Numbered from the stretch's first letter, positions 28,989 to 37,654 are shown. The stretch: DNA of 64,000 bases from an uncultured Chlorobiaceae bacterium (GCA_903851385.1 CAINOC010000081.1:1-64000); one strand, 5' to 3'. The notes: generated from the letters alone by a model not told the origin. Numbers and translations are program-made.

Positions 28989-30428
28989 TTATCGTGCACC
29001 GGGATTTGGTATCTCATTAAGATGTTCCTGATAAAGCTTTTTAATATAATCAAGGGCTGCATCCCGCTGGTAGGGGATGAGCCCGTCAATGACAGCATTC
29101 TCCATCTTTTTTTTGATCATACCGACAACCCTGCCCTCAGTGAGGCCGAGAGTATCCATGATATCCTCTCCACTGATCGGTGGGCGCCATTTAGCAAGGA
29201 GGTCTTTTTCGCCAACTTCATTGATTTTCTTTTCAACATGGTTGAAGTTGCTCATTATCTGGAGCACTTTTCTCGGATTTTTGCTGGTGACATCTGCCCT
29301 GCAGAGGTTCATGAGATCCGAGAGGTCTTCACCGGCATCAAACATGAGACGGCGTATGGCCGAATCGGATATTTCCTCCTTTGACAGCGGTATTGGTCGG
29401 TGGTGAAGGCGGACCATTTTCTTGACATATTCCAGAGAGTCAAGCGGCCAGTGCATGTATTTGAAAATTTTATCCACGATCCTTATACCTACGGCATCGT
29501 GACCGTGAAACGTCCATCCGGCACTCTTGGTAAAGCGTTTTGTTGCCGGTTTGCCAATATCGTGCAGGAGAGCGGCAATTCTAAGCCAGAGGTTTTCCGT
29601 TTTAGCAGCAACATTATCGATAACCTGGAAGGTGTGGAAGAGGGTATCTTTATGGCCTAGTCCATCAAACTGTTCAATGCCTGCCATTATTGCCACTTCC
29701 GGCATGATCTCCTTTAAAACCCCTGTTTCATAGAGTATGATCAGTCCTGTGGAGGGGTGGGCCGAGAGCATGATTTTAAAAAACTCCTTACTGATTCTCT
29801 CCATAGATACAATTCTGATCCTTTCGCGCATTATTTTCATCGCTTCAAGCACTTCAGGCAGGAGCCGGAACTCAAGCTGGGATGCAAAGCGGGCAGCCCT
29901 CATCATGCGTAACGGGTCATCCGAAAAGGTTTGTTCAGGGTCGAGGGGAGTTCTCAGAATTCGGTCTTTAATATCTTCCAGGCCGTGAAAGTGGTCAATG
30001 ATCTGGTTGCGACTCTCTTTGTTCAGCACAAGGGCAAGCGCATTGATAGTAAAATCCCTGCGTGAAAGGTCGTCATCGAGGGTTCCTATGAGGGTGACCG
30101 GTTTTCTTGAGTCGGAGTTGTATGACTCTTTTCGTGCACCGACAAGTTCAACTTTGAACGCTCCCTGTTTTGGATCGGTAAGTTCCAGCTGGGCAGTACG
30201 GAAACGTTCAAACAGAACAAAATTCCTGCCATGAAGTGTGTCACGGAGAGTTTTAGCAAAAGGGACGGGATCACCGATGAGCATAATATCGATATCGGTA
30301 CAGGGTCTCTGCATGACCATGTCGCGGACATAGCCGCCGACAAGGTAACAGCCTATGCTTTTTTCATCCGCCAGGTCACCGATACTGTAGAGTATTTCAG
30401 GAATTGATTCTTGAGAGAGTGTTGTCAT
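28989..30428 (-). CDS. CCA tRNA nucleotidyltransferase / poly(A) polymerase family with HD domain
   Basis: The 479-residue protein has the class II nucleotidyltransferase head: GCYLVGGYVRDMVMQRPCTD followed by IDIMLIGDP, then DLSRRDFTINALALVLN and DPLRMMRAARFASQLEF. An HD phosphohydrolase domain follows (IAALLHDIGKPATKRF, HGHDAVG, KKMVRLHHRP). In bacteria such enzymes add or repair the tRNA CCA end; the HD part has phosphatase activity in some relatives. A CCA-adding role is the likeliest here. It overlaps no neighbour but lies 11 bp upstream of the end of the oxidoreductase gene. Confidence 0.92.
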   Translation of the reverse strand: MTTLSQESIPEILYSIGDLADEKSIGCYLVGGYVRDMVMQRPCTDIDIMLIGDPVPFAKTLRDTLHGRNFVLFERFRTAQLELTDPKQGAFKVELVGARKESYNSDSRKPVTLIGTLDDDLSRRDFTINALALVLNKESRNQIIDHFHGLEDIKDRILRTPLDPEQTFSDDPLRMMRAARFASQLEFRLLPEVLEAMKIMRERIRIVSMERISKEFFKIMLSAHPSTGLIILYETGVLKEIMPEVAIMAGIEQFDGLGHKDTLFHTFQVIDNVAAKTENLWLRIAALLHDIGKPATKRFTKSAGWTFHGHDAVGIRIVDKIFKYMHWPLDSLEYVKKMVRLHHRPIPLSKEEISDSAIRRLMFDAGEDLSDLMNLCRADVTSKNPRKVLQIMSNFNHVEKKINEVGEKDLLAKWRPPISGEDIMDTLGLTEGRVVGMIKKKMENAVIDGLIPYQRDAALDYIKKLYQEHLNEIPNPGAR

Positions 30429-30439
30429 GAGGTGTTGCT

Positions 30440-31480
30440 CTATACGATATCAGATGAAGCTGCATTGGCTTCAATTTCGGCAGTGATTTTTCCTGCTACC
30501 ATAATTGCCCTGCGTCCGTCAGCCGAACTTACGGCAACTGGAGTGTTGTTTTTGAGTGTGTTGATGAATTGCTCGAGTTCATCGCGCAGCGCATTTACTT
30601 TAGGAACTTCGGGATGGATATAATCAAGAGTCATACCCTGCATGGCTTCCTGAATTTCACCGAACTGTTCAAGGATTTTTCTAGCAGCAAAGGATTTAAG
30701 GGGGTTTTTAGAAGAAGCTTCCTCTTTTTTTACCAATCTGAAGACTTCTGATTTACCGGTTGTCAGGTCAAGTGATGCGTAGCTTTTCGGGTTTGTGCCG
30801 AAAAAGCGGAATTTACGGTGGCGGCTGCGGCTGAGGCGGCTTGCGGTAACATTTGCGGTTGCACCGTTGACAAAGTCAATCCTTGCCGTTGCCATGTCGA
30901 GTTCATTGGAAAATACCCTTACTCCCGATGCTGAAATGTGCCTGATTTCGGATGGTATTAATGAGAGAACCAGATCAATGTCATGGATCATAAGGTCGAG
31001 CACAACAGAGACATCGGTAACGCGACGGGAAAAATTGCTCAATCGTTCAGCCTGAATATACATGGGCCGCCCTATATAGGGTTCAATTGCTCGAATAGCC
31101 GGGTTAAAGCGTTCGATATGGCCAACCTGTATGCGTACATGATTTTCTGCCTCCAGCCGTATCAGTTCATCGGCCTCTTCAAGGGTTGTTGTTATCGGTT
31201 TTTCGATAAAAAGGTGTAGGCCTTTCTTAAGCAATTCCCTGGCAATGTTGAAGTGTGAGCTTGTGGTCGTTGCAATAATAGCTGCATCACACTCTTTTGC
31301 CAGAAGCTCAAGAGAGGTGAAGGAGGGTACATTATATTTTTTCGACATCTCTTCGACCCGGCTGCGGTCTAAGTCGTATATGCCGGCACAACGAATATCA
31401 GGCTGGTCGCGGGAGATTTCCGTGAGAAGCTTTGTATGAAACTCACCGAGTTTCCCTACTCCAATAACCCCAATATTCAT
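30440..31480 (-). CDS. Gfo/Idh/MocA-family NAD(P)-dependent oxidoreductase
   Basis: The protein has the Rossmann start MNIGVIGVGKLGEFHTKLL and the EKPITTTLEEADELI motif with the catalytic-site Lys typical of the family, followed by the alpha/beta C-terminal domain (RFNPAIRAI, then VLDLMIHDIDLVLSLIP with a conserved His). ATG 31480 fits the Rossmann fold; the frame extends 17 codons further to 31531, where it overlaps the MFS gene, so coupling is possible. Relatives act on sugars or sugar nucleotides; the substrate here is unknown. It is close to the CCA enzyme gene downstream. Confidence 0.9.
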   Translation of the reverse strand: MNIGVIGVGKLGEFHTKLLTEISRDQPDIRCAGIYDLDRSRVEEMSKKYNVPSFTSLELLAKECDAAIIATTTSSHFNIARELLKKGLHLFIEKPITTTLEEADELIRLEAENHVRIQVGHIERFNPAIRAIEPYIGRPMYIQAERLSNFSRRVTDVSVVLDLMIHDIDLVLSLIPSEIRHISASGVRVFSNELDMATARIDFVNGATANVTASRLSRSRHRKFRFFGTNPKSYASLDLTTGKSEVFRLVKKEEASSKNPLKSFAARKILEQFGEIQEAMQGMTLDYIHPEVPKVNALRDELEQFINTLKNNTPVAVSSADGRRAIMVAGKITAEIEANAASSDIV

Positions 31481-31523
31481 AGTGTTTGCGCCTTGTATCA
31501 AAAACGTTGCTGGTTCAGTATTG

Positions 31524-32795
31524 TCAGGCATTACTTACTTCAACTGAATGACCGAGGGCTTCAATCTTATATTTGAAGAGGCTGAATGCGATTATTGCCC
31601 CGATGAGGGTTAAAATACCTGCAAAAATATAGGGTGCGTGAAAATTCATTCCGTAGAGTATACTCCCGCTGAATGGCCCCATAATTCGGGCAAAAGAGTT
31701 GACAGATTGAGATAGACCGAGAATCTGCCCCTGCTTCTCTTTATAACTGTAAAGAGAAATCATGGACATGTTGATAGGGTTGACCAGGCTTGTTCCGATG
31801 GCAAAAAAGAACAGGATGACAAGCCCAAGTGAAAAAAGGGAGGTTGGCGGGGCGAATGGGACAAAAAAGATGCCGATAAAGCTGAATAGGTGGCCCCAGA
31901 GGAACAGCTTGTGCTCGCCCAGCATTTTTATCAGCTTTCCGATAAGTCCGCCCTGAACAATGACTGTCCAGATGCCTACATAGGCAAAAATATAGCCTAT
32001 CTGCTGGTCGCTGGCCGAAAAATACTCTTTCCAGAGCAGGATGGATGCCACCTGCATATTCACAATGGCAAAGGTATAGATATAGTTTGCAATCATCAGC
32101 AGCGCAAGAGGGCGGGAACTGAAGGCCAGCTTCAGCCCTTCACCATACTCTTTGAGCTTTTCGCCGAGAAAGGTGGATGTCGAACGGCGGGGTTCGCTGT
32201 CAGCGGTTCTTTTTTTCAAAAAGCCGAACTTGATTTTTTCGGCAAATTTGTTTGACTCCGGAAGTAAAAAGACTGCGAGAATAAAGTCGATGAAGATCAG
32301 TGAGGAAGAGACATATCCTACCATCTGAATGCCGTAATTGTGCTTCAGGATGCCTCCGATAAGCGGGCCTATGATAAAGCCCAGGCCGAATGCAGCCCCC
32401 ATCATCCCCATGGCTCCGGAACGACTTTTACTGTCGGTTACATCGGTGATATACGCCTGAGCAGCAGCAATGTTGGCTGATCCGATACCGGAAAGCCCTC
32501 GTGCGAAAATCAGCAATGGAATAGTGCTCGCCTGAGAAAAAACAAGATAGGAGACTGCAGTGATAAAAATACTGATCAGCATCACCGGCCGCCGGCCGAT
32601 TTTATCGCTCAGCTTGCCCCAGAGAGGGGAAAAGATAAACTGCATGATGGAGAAAATCGCGGCAATCAGTCCGATCATGAACGGATTAGCCCCGAGATCC
32701 TTGGCATAGGTTGGCAGAAGCGGAAGCACAATGCCGAATCCGATCAAATCCAGTAAAACGGTAAGGAGTAAAATGACCAGTGGAGAGCGCTTCAT
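31524..32795 (-). CDS. MFS transporter, TetA/DHA1-type efflux family
   Basis: The 423-residue protein has 12 predicted membrane segments. The first reads [20 protein letters not shown], followed by the MFS motif A loop [20 protein letters not shown], and motif C-like [12 protein letters not shown] near segment 5. These features place it among DHA1 drug/metabolite:H+ antiporters similar to TetA. The substrate is unknown. It is upstream of the oxidoreductase gene on the same strand, with which its end may overlap. Confidence 0.9.
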   Translation of the reverse strand: MKRSPLVILLLTVLLDLIGFGIVLPLLPTYAKDLGANPFMIGLIAAIFSIMQFIFSPLWGKLSDKIGRRPVMLISIFITAVSYLVFSQASTIPLLIFARGLSGIGSANIAAAQAYITDVTDSKSRSGAMGMMGAAFGLGFIIGPLIGGILKHNYGIQMVGYVSSSLIFIDFILAVFLLPESNKFAEKIKFGFLKKRTADSEPRRSTSTFLGEKLKEYGEGLKLAFSSRPLALLMIANYIYTFAIVNMQVASILLWKEYFSASDQQIGYIFAYVGIWTVIVQGGLIGKLIKMLGEHKLFLWGHLFSFIGIFFVPFAPPTSLFSLGLVILFFFAIGTSLVNPINMSMISLYSYKEKQGQILGLSQSVNSFARIMGPFSGSILYGMNFHAPYIFAGILTLIGAIIAFSLFKYKIEALGHSVEVSNA

Positions 32796-32874
32796 GCATG
32801 CATATCGTTTTGTTCTGCTAAAGGCACAAAGATAAAAAAATTAACGCCGATTCTGATAGAGAGACCCTAAAAAA

Positions 32875-33768
32875 TCAAGGGGCTTGCTTCTGTGGTGCAT
32901 GGATTGTTCTGTATAACTGCTCAACTCCTTTGAGCACTCTCGGTCCGGGCCGCAGGAAGAGACTGTTGTCGAAACGGTCATACACCCGGTGGTTTTTTAC
33001 AGCAGCAATATTCTGCCAGCCTGGACGGCTCATGACCTCATCGGCAGCTGAAGATTTTTTTGCCATATACATACAGGCAATCACGTCGGGGTTTTTCTGG
33101 ATCACCCACTCCTGTGATATCTCGAAATATTCCTTTTTCACCGCGTCGCCGATATTCAGGCCACCTGCATAAGCAATAAGCGCAGAGGTATAACTCCCTT
33201 GTCCTCCTGTCCAGAAAGGGTCATTCCAGATTTCAAGATAGAGCGTGTTTTTATGGGGCTCATTTGCAGCCTTCTTTTTGAATTCAGCAAGACCGGTAGT
33301 TATCGAAAGAGCCAGGCTGTCAGCCTCTCGGGCGTGTCCGGTAAGTTTGCCTAGTTTTCTCAGTACCACAGGGATATCATCAGGGGTCTTGCAGGAAAAG
33401 GTCTCTCTTCGCATTCCAAGCGCTGTTATTTTGTTGCCGGTACCTTTATCCGCCAGATCAACATCAATCACCAGATCAGGGTGTATAGAGGCAAGCAGTT
33501 CAAGAGATGGACGTCCAAATGCTCCAATGACCGGTACTTTTGCCGCCGCCGCAGGCCAGTCGCACGCGTTTGTTCTACCGACAAGCTGGTCGCCAGCTCC
33601 GATGGCAAAAATCATCTCTGTGAGGCTAGGCGCAAGACTTATAATGCGGAGTTTATCTGTCGGATGCTCATTACTATTGTTCTGCTGACGGCTGCATCCG
33701 GACTCAAGGAGGAGCAGAAGAGTGAAGAAAAAAAGCAGGAAATGGTTACTGCGGAAGGTGTTGCGCAT
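32875..33768 (-). CDS. ABC transporter substrate-binding lipoprotein, BtuF-like (corrinoid)
   Basis: The protein starts with a lipoprotein signal (LLFFFTLLLLLESGC) and has the TroA/BtuF two-lobe core: RIISLAPSLTEMIFAIGAGD, VGRTNACDWP, and IHPDLVIDVDLADKGTG. YTSALIAYAGGLNIGDAVKK and FLRPGPRVLKGVEQLYRTIH are typical of the C-terminal lobe. Vitamin B12 is the probable ligand because BtuC, BtuD and other corrinoid genes are encoded on the plus strand 11 kb away; iron complexes are the alternative. ATG 33768 gives the normal signal peptide; the gene overlaps the NUDIX gene end. Confidence 0.85.
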   Translation of the reverse strand: MRNTFRSNHFLLFFFTLLLLLESGCSRQQNNSNEHPTDKLRIISLAPSLTEMIFAIGAGDQLVGRTNACDWPAAAAKVPVIGAFGRPSLELLASIHPDLVIDVDLADKGTGNKITALGMRRETFSCKTPDDIPVVLRKLGKLTGHAREADSLALSITTGLAEFKKKAANEPHKNTLYLEIWNDPFWTGGQGSYTSALIAYAGGLNIGDAVKKEYFEISQEWVIQKNPDVIACMYMAKKSSAADEVMSRPGWQNIAAVKNHRVYDRFDNSLFLRPGPRVLKGVEQLYRTIHAPQKQAP

Positions 33769-34171
33769 AGTACTGAAGTATCTGTAAGTGATTGAAGGCA
33801 AGAGGCTGCTCAAGTGCCTCATGAAGGGGGAACCATGAAATCTGCTCAACCTCATCAGGCATCAACTGTATAGTCCCTTGCCCGATACCGTAGAAACAAA
33901 GTGCGATAGCATGAAAGCCGTATTCGGGAAAGATTTCGTCACAGTAAGTAAGAAACATCGGGTCGATGAACTCAAGGCCGGTTTCTTCAGCTACTTCCCG
34001 GACAACCGCCGCCAGTGCTGTTTCTGCAGTATCAATATGCCCTCCAGGCAGGCACCAGAACCCCTTAAACGGCATGACACTCCTGCGGGTAAGCAGTACC
34101 CCTGAATGGCTTGACGTATCCGGAGTGATGATAGCCGCTACCGTTGCCTTTGTAATTACGCTTCTATCCAT
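33746..34171 (-). CDS. NUDIX hydrolase
   Basis: The protein contains the NUDIX box GGHIDTAETALAAVVREVAE followed by ETGLEF, with the metal-binding REVAEETG core intact. The N-terminal half has VLLTRRSVMPFKGFWCLPGG. Nudix enzymes hydrolyse nucleoside diphosphates linked to another moiety. The specificity is unknown. ATG 34171 is preferred over the longer frame (to 34231), whose extra residues are unlike the family. Its end overlaps the start of the BtuF-like gene, suggesting one transcript. Confidence 0.9.
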   Translation of the reverse strand: MDRSVITKATVAAIITPDTSSHSGVLLTRRSVMPFKGFWCLPGGHIDTAETALAAVVREVAEETGLEFIDPMFLTYCDEIFPEYGFHAIALCFYGIGQGTIQLMPDEVEQISWFPLHEALEQPLAFNHLQILQYYAQHLPQ

Positions 34172-34293
34172 CAGGGAAAATGGCAAAAAAAGATGATTTC
34201 TAAAGGATGTAAAACATAATAAGCGCTTCACAGAAATTGATTCCGTAATAAAACATACGGGACAAAAATAAATTAGCCATTATTTCGCCGTAG

Positions 34294-34314
34294 GGGCGAC
34301 CCTTGTGGTCGCCC
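34294..34314. repeat. short palindromic hairpin (GGGCGACC/GGTCGCCC)
   Basis: An 8-bp perfect stem with a 5-base loop. It resembles the intergenic GGGCGACC-type palindromes found dispersed in many bacterial genomes. It sits at the left edge of the decayed region, not next to a T tract. Confidence 0.55.
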
Positions 34315-34639
34315 TCCGTTGTAGTGGTCAAACGAAATACTGACTGTGGCCGTTATCAATCTGGCCATGTTCATCACCGAAAGTGAATGCAAAAGCAAAG
34401 GAGCAGAACGACATGTATAGAAAAAGGCCGATTCCTATACACGTTAATGCACTCATGTATAAAAAACTCCCGTTTTCTTTACAAATTATAACCAGCCATG
34501 CCCTATAGCATACCCTCTTTACTACTTGCGATTGAACTGCAAACGGTTCCTGTGCTTTAAAAAGCCGCATCGGCACACCGTTTTTTAGCTGAATGGCACT
34601 CTTTGGCATCCTGACAAAGCCGTTATCGGATAGCGAAAA
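34315..34639. other. decayed intergenic region, no supported gene
   Basis: Both strands carry short open frames (a 93-residue one on the minus strand, 34328-34609), but their sequence has no domain character and no start signal. The stretch opens the 3-kb region of gene fragments. Confidence 0.45.
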
Positions 34640-34696
34640 ATGAAACTGAAATTCGATTCAACTCTTGACTACCAGCTCGAAGCCATAAAAAGCTGA
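34640..34696 (+). pseudogene. fragment resembling the N-terminus of a type III restriction (Res) subunit
   Basis: From ATG 34640 the frame gives MKLKFDSTLDYQLEAIKS and then a stop. This opening is characteristic of Res subunits of type III restriction systems, where it precedes the helicase motor. Nothing of the helicase domain follows, so it is a remnant at best. No methyltransferase (Mod) remnant was recognised upstream. Confidence 0.45.
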
Positions 34697-34854
34697 AAGG
34701 CAACATCAGCACAAAGTATCATGCGTCTGAAGCAGGAGAATTCGAGCCCGATTCACATGGCTTGGTGTTAAAAAACCTTCTTAGCCTAAAAACTCAGGCC
34801 GCTATTGACGCAGAGGAAGTATCAAGAATCTTGAGGTTTACCAAAACTGCTTAG
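34697..34854 (+). pseudogene. fragment with similarity to the N-terminal part of Fic-family proteins
   Basis: The frame ending at TAG 34852 reads GEFEPDSHGLVLKNLLSLKT then AAIDAEEVSRILRF, without an in-frame ATG. The 'PxSxGxVLKNLLxIK' pattern recalls the N-terminal helix region of some Fic/filamentation proteins. This is a loose resemblance and could be wrong. It stops exactly where a 19-bp direct repeat begins. Confidence 0.3.
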
Positions 34855-34873
34855 CGTGCTATTTTTTCCGTTT
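34855..34873. repeat. 19-bp direct repeat, left copy
   Basis: CGTGCTATTTTTTCCGTTT recurs identically at 35945-35963, 1,090 bp away. The two copies flank the RelE/HigB-like toxin and its antitoxin. The match extends a few imperfect bases on both sides. Confidence 0.75.
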
Positions 34874-34975
34874 TCCGAGGCGACCTCAATCAATCTATTC
34901 ATGGATTTTTTAAAATCGAACTCAGTTCTATATATTCGATAAGACGAGGCATTCTCACCGGTCAAAAAATCAAGC

Positions 34976-35281
34976 GTGCAGATTTTCACGAACAAGTGGT
35001 TTGCAAAGTTCGCCAAGGAAGAGGAAATTCTGGATAAAGAGCTGTGCGAGGCGGTGCGCGATGCCGAGAGAGGATTTATAGATGCGGATTATGGGGGAGG
35101 TGTTATCAAGCAGAGGATTGCCCGGCCCAATGAAGGAAAGTCAGGTGGATTTCGGTCGATTATCCTTTATCGTCGGGAACATAAAGCTTTCTTTGTTTTT
35201 GGTTTTCCAAAAAACGACAAAGACAACATAAAAACAGACGAGGTACGATGGTTCAAAAAGATGGCGAAAAGCACTTTTTAA
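34976..35281 (+). CDS. RelE/HigB-like toxin, C-terminus lost by a frameshift
   Basis: The 101-residue product resembles the COG4737-type RelE-superfamily toxins: FTNKWFAKFAKEEEILDKEL, GVIKQRIARPNEGKSGGFRS, ILYRREHKAFFVFGFPKNDK and DEVRWFKKMAK. It stops at TAA 35279 inside a T5 run. In the next frame the expected ending continues (KLSEDQLEKLIKTGDFRPVK) to TAA at 35349, which would overlap the antitoxin start. So a one-base change in the T tract has removed about 25 residues. The GFRSIILYRR core, probably involved in mRNA cleavage, is intact, so the toxin may be weakened or dead. A sequencing error in the homopolymer is the alternative. Confidence 0.8.
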   Translation: MQIFTNKWFAKFAKEEEILDKELCEAVRDAERGFIDADYGGGVIKQRIARPNEGKSGGFRSIILYRREHKAFFVFGFPKNDKDNIKTDEVRWFKKMAKSTF

Positions 35282-35343
35282 GCTTTCTGAGGATCAACTC
35301 GAAAAACTTATTAAAACAGGGGACTTCCGGCCCGTAAAATGCG

Positions 35344-35667
35344 ATGAATAAAGTCAAAACATACAAAAGCGATGCATTTGAAGCGATCCACGAAACCATG
35401 TCTGGCATGTATGATGCTGGTGTTATCGACAAAAAGACGATGCGTCAGTTTGACGAAGGTTGCTTGACACCGGTTCATGCGTTCAGCGCCACAGAGATTA
35501 AAGCCTTGCGTGAGCGTGAGGATGTGAGCCAGACTGTTTTTGCGCTTTATATGAATGTGAGCAAAGATTCTGTCAGCCAGTGGGAACGGGGAATCAAGAA
35601 ACCCGCAGGGCCAACGCTGAAACTCCTTTCGCTTGTGAAACAGAAAGGGCTTGCGGCGATATCATGA
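35344..35667 (+). CDS. HTH antitoxin (HigA/NadS-like, XRE family)
   Basis: The 107-residue protein pairs with the upstream toxin in the order toxin-antitoxin. It has an N-terminal region AFEAIHETMSGMYDAGVIDK and a C-terminal helix-turn-helix, with LREREDVSQTVFALYMNVS followed by KDSVSQWERGIKKPAG. These proteins bind the operon promoter and neutralise the toxin. The frame is intact; its start would have overlapped the full-length toxin's stop by eight bases. Confidence 0.9.
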   Translation: MNKVKTYKSDAFEAIHETMSGMYDAGVIDKKTMRQFDEGCLTPVHAFSATEIKALREREDVSQTVFALYMNVSKDSVSQWERGIKKPAGPTLKLLSLVKQKGLAAIS

Positions 35668-35940
35668 TTCATCTCTAATGATAGGGCGTTGTTACCAGAA
35701 TGCAAGTCATTGCAGTAATGATTGAAGCCGGGCAAATTAAACTGGCCAATCCAACACAAATATCAACCCGCTACCGTAGCTGTCCGCCAGTATGGGAATA
35801 GAATCTTGTGTAAAAGCAAACCAAAAAGATGCTATTGACATTCGCTAAGCTCCTTATTTTAATAGCGTTGTTTGTGTAAACGCAAACCGATAAAAAACAT
35901 TTTCACTGCTTTTGTGGTGACGTAGATCGTTATCGATACC
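35668..35940. other. intergenic region with one short open frame
   Basis: A 34-codon frame on the plus strand (35700-35804) reads MQVIAVMIEAGQIKLANPTQ; I cannot identify it and there is no ribosome site. Nothing else is supported here. Confidence 0.35.
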
Positions 35941-36179
35941 TTAACGTGCTATTTTTTCCGTTTCGTGAGCAGACCCCATCAGGTGAGGGGTGTTGAAGGG
36001 AGTTGCGGTTTCGAACACGATACCGATCTGATTGCCGTTTTTATCAAAGGCGGCAACACTGTTTGAGTTGGTTTTGTACTGTCCGCTGTGTTGAGAATCC
36101 TTCTCGCTAGGGCGCAGGGCTGAGAAGCAATCAGGCTCAGGATCTCCGGTGTGATGAGAATAGTATCAGTTCGTAACAT
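35941..36179 (-). pseudogene. degenerate Fic-family gene
   Basis: From ATG 36179 the frame reads RTDTILITPEILSLIA, like the opening of Fic-domain proteins (ITPEIL...LIA). After a frame change the same strand reads SVAAFDKNGNQIGIVFETAT then PFNTPHLMGSAHE before the stop at 35941. 'FETATPFNTPHLM' matches the segment just before the Fic domain (usually VFETPTPFDTPRLM). The whole Fic core with its HPFxxGNGR motif is missing. The last codons overlap the right copy of the 19-bp repeat. Confidence 0.6.
35945..35963. repeat. 19-bp direct repeat, right copy
   Basis: Identical to 34855-34873. This copy overlaps the final codons of the Fic remnant on the minus strand. Confidence 0.75.
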
Positions 36180-36418
36180 AAACCAATTACAAACTAGTTT
36201 TTGAACATTCCCTCCTGTCAATTTGACTGGTAGGAAACGATGTACAGCAAGGGCGTTTTCTGTAACAACGGAAAATGCCAGTATAATGAACAAAATGTGA
36301 AGCTAAGTCTATTATTTATAGTACATTAGCTATTTACTTTCAGGCGTGCTTAATTTCCCCCTCAGCCATACCCCCTTGTTCAGCTCCTTGTCAATCTTCT
36401 CAATCAAATCATCATTCT

Positions 36419-36480
36419 GGACTTGCAACAACAAACCATGCTCTGGCTTCTTAAGGTGTCCACTTTATTGTTGCAAGTCC
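36419..36480. repeat. 13-bp inverted repeat (GGACTTGCAACAA / TTGTTGCAAGTCC)
   Basis: Perfect arms at 36419-36431 and 36468-36480, separated by 36 bp. It lies in the decayed region between the Fic and ABC remnants. It could be an operator, a terminal repeat of a lost small element, or an RNA hairpin; no neighbouring gene decides between these. Confidence 0.6.
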
Positions 36481-36603
36481 AAAAAAGCTCTTATCTTTTA
36501 ACAGTTCAAAAATCGGCCCTTTTGCAGGATAATCGGATTGAAGAACTGCTCTCTCAGGGCTACTATCCAAAAGCTTGACGATGGTGTCAGCAAGAACATT
36601 GCC

Positions 36604-36790
36604 TCATTGCAGAAAAAGATTAGCGCCTGCTTCTTCAAGAGTCATGATCGGTGCATTCTGGAAGTAGGACGCGGGCGATGGCGATGTGCTTCTTTCGCCT
36701 CCACTAAGTTTCATGCCGTGCTGGCCGCACCATTTGGCTGCACATTTATCGGAATAGTTGTAAAAAAAGGTTATTTTTTGGTCTATGATG
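36604..36790 (-). pseudogene. remnant of an ABC-transporter ATP-binding domain
   Basis: On the minus strand, frames around 36625-36725 spell GMKLSGGER, then in a shifted frame KKHIAIARVLL, then again NAPIMTLEEA, followed by a stop at 36604. Read together these are the LSGGE signature, the QRIAIARxLL helix and a decayed Walker B (normally LDEA) of an exporter-type ABC ATPase. Two frame changes and the altered Walker B show it is dead. Confidence 0.5.
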
Positions 36791-36840
36791 CCTTAAGCAG
36801 ATGGAACAGGGATTGATTTATCGGATATCAGTAAACTACG

Positions 36841-37101
36841 ATGGGCAAGTACTCCAAACTCAAGGGAAAAATTCTTTCAGGGACGGCGGACAGCAATATT
36901 GAGTTTCGGGAACTCTGTCGGCTCCTTATTCGCCTCGGGTTTGAAGAGCGTGTCAGGGGAGATCATCATATATTTGTTAAGGAAAACATTGCAGAAATTA
37001 TCAATTTGCAGCCAAACGTGAGTAAGGCCAAGCCTTATCAGGTCAAGCAGGTCAGATCAATTTTAACGAAGTATATGCTTGGAGATGCTGATGTCGATTA
37101 A
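36841..37101 (+). CDS. hicA: HicA-type toxin
   Basis: The 86-residue protein has the double-stranded-RNA-binding-like HicA fold: NIEFRELCRLLIRLGFEERV, then RGDHHIFVKENI with the catalytic His, and IINLQPNVSKAKPYQVKQVR. HicA toxins cleave mRNA and tmRNA. It overlaps the HicB gene by 11 bp or so, the usual order toxin then antitoxin. Sequence is intact, unlike its neighbours to the left. Confidence 0.9.
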   Translation: MGKYSKLKGKILSGTADSNIEFRELCRLLIRLGFEERVRGDHHIFVKENIAEIINLQPNVSKAKPYQVKQVRSILTKYMLGDADVD

Positions 37102-37303
37102 ATACGAAGTGATTATCTACTGGAGCAAAGAAGATGACGCTTTCATTGCGGAAGTTCCGGAGCTTCCAGGGTGTATGGCTGATGGGATAACTTATGAAGA
37201 GGCCGTAACGAATGTTCAAAGAGTTATTGAGGAGTGGGTAGAAACCGCTCATTCACTTGGCAGGCCAGTGCCGGAACCAAAGGGACGGTTGATGTATGCG
37301 TGA
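37091..37303 (+). CDS. hicB: HicB-type antitoxin
   Basis: The protein starts MSIKYEVIIYWSKEDDAFIA, then VPELPGCMADGITYEEAVTN and VQRVIEEWVETAHSLGRPVP, the canonical partial-RNase-H fold of HicB. I chose ATG 37091 because GGAG sits six bases upstream; TTG 37079 and ATG 37085 are alternatives. No C-terminal DNA-binding domain is present (70 residues), so it is the short type. It overlaps the end of hicA. Confidence 0.9.
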   Translation: MSIKYEVIIYWSKEDDAFIAEVPELPGCMADGITYEEAVTNVQRVIEEWVETAHSLGRPVPEPKGRLMYA

Positions 37304-37654
37304 ATTGTAGTCTTCAGCTTGGTAAGGTTCGGCTGAAGCAGCTTACAAAAATGCTGTCCGACTTATTTTTCTTCATGTAAGGAATCTTGTTCTGCTGCTC
37401 ATCGACCGATGGTGAAGATGATTCGAGCATCTTCAGCGGAAAACAAATTATTACTATGTCAGACAACACAATAGATGACATAAAGAAACTTGGCTGGAAC
37501 AGATTAAGAGTGTGTTATAACGGTATCATACTTTGTATTAAATATGTGGTTTGATGTAGAACTTAAACGCACCTATAAATGAGGAGGTAGCCCTTACTTT
37601 TTGTTTCTTTGCAGGGAATTTGTTATTTAGTACACCATAATTGTTCTTTTTTTG
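37304..37654. other. intergenic region before the riboswitch
   Basis: No supported gene. A 31-codon frame from ATG 37456 (MSDNTIDDIKKLGWNRL) has no recognisable family and no ribosome site. The promoter of the corrinoid operon should lie at the right end, but I cannot place it with confidence. Confidence 0.4.

Noticed and set aside
34328-34609. Minus-strand 93-residue open frame
   Set aside because: No domain, no start signal, and it lies in decayed DNA next to broken genes; judged chance.
36538-36816. Plus-strand 92-residue open frame in the gene graveyard
   Set aside because: The opposite strand carries recognisable ABC ATPase motifs over the same bases, so this frame is likely its shadow.
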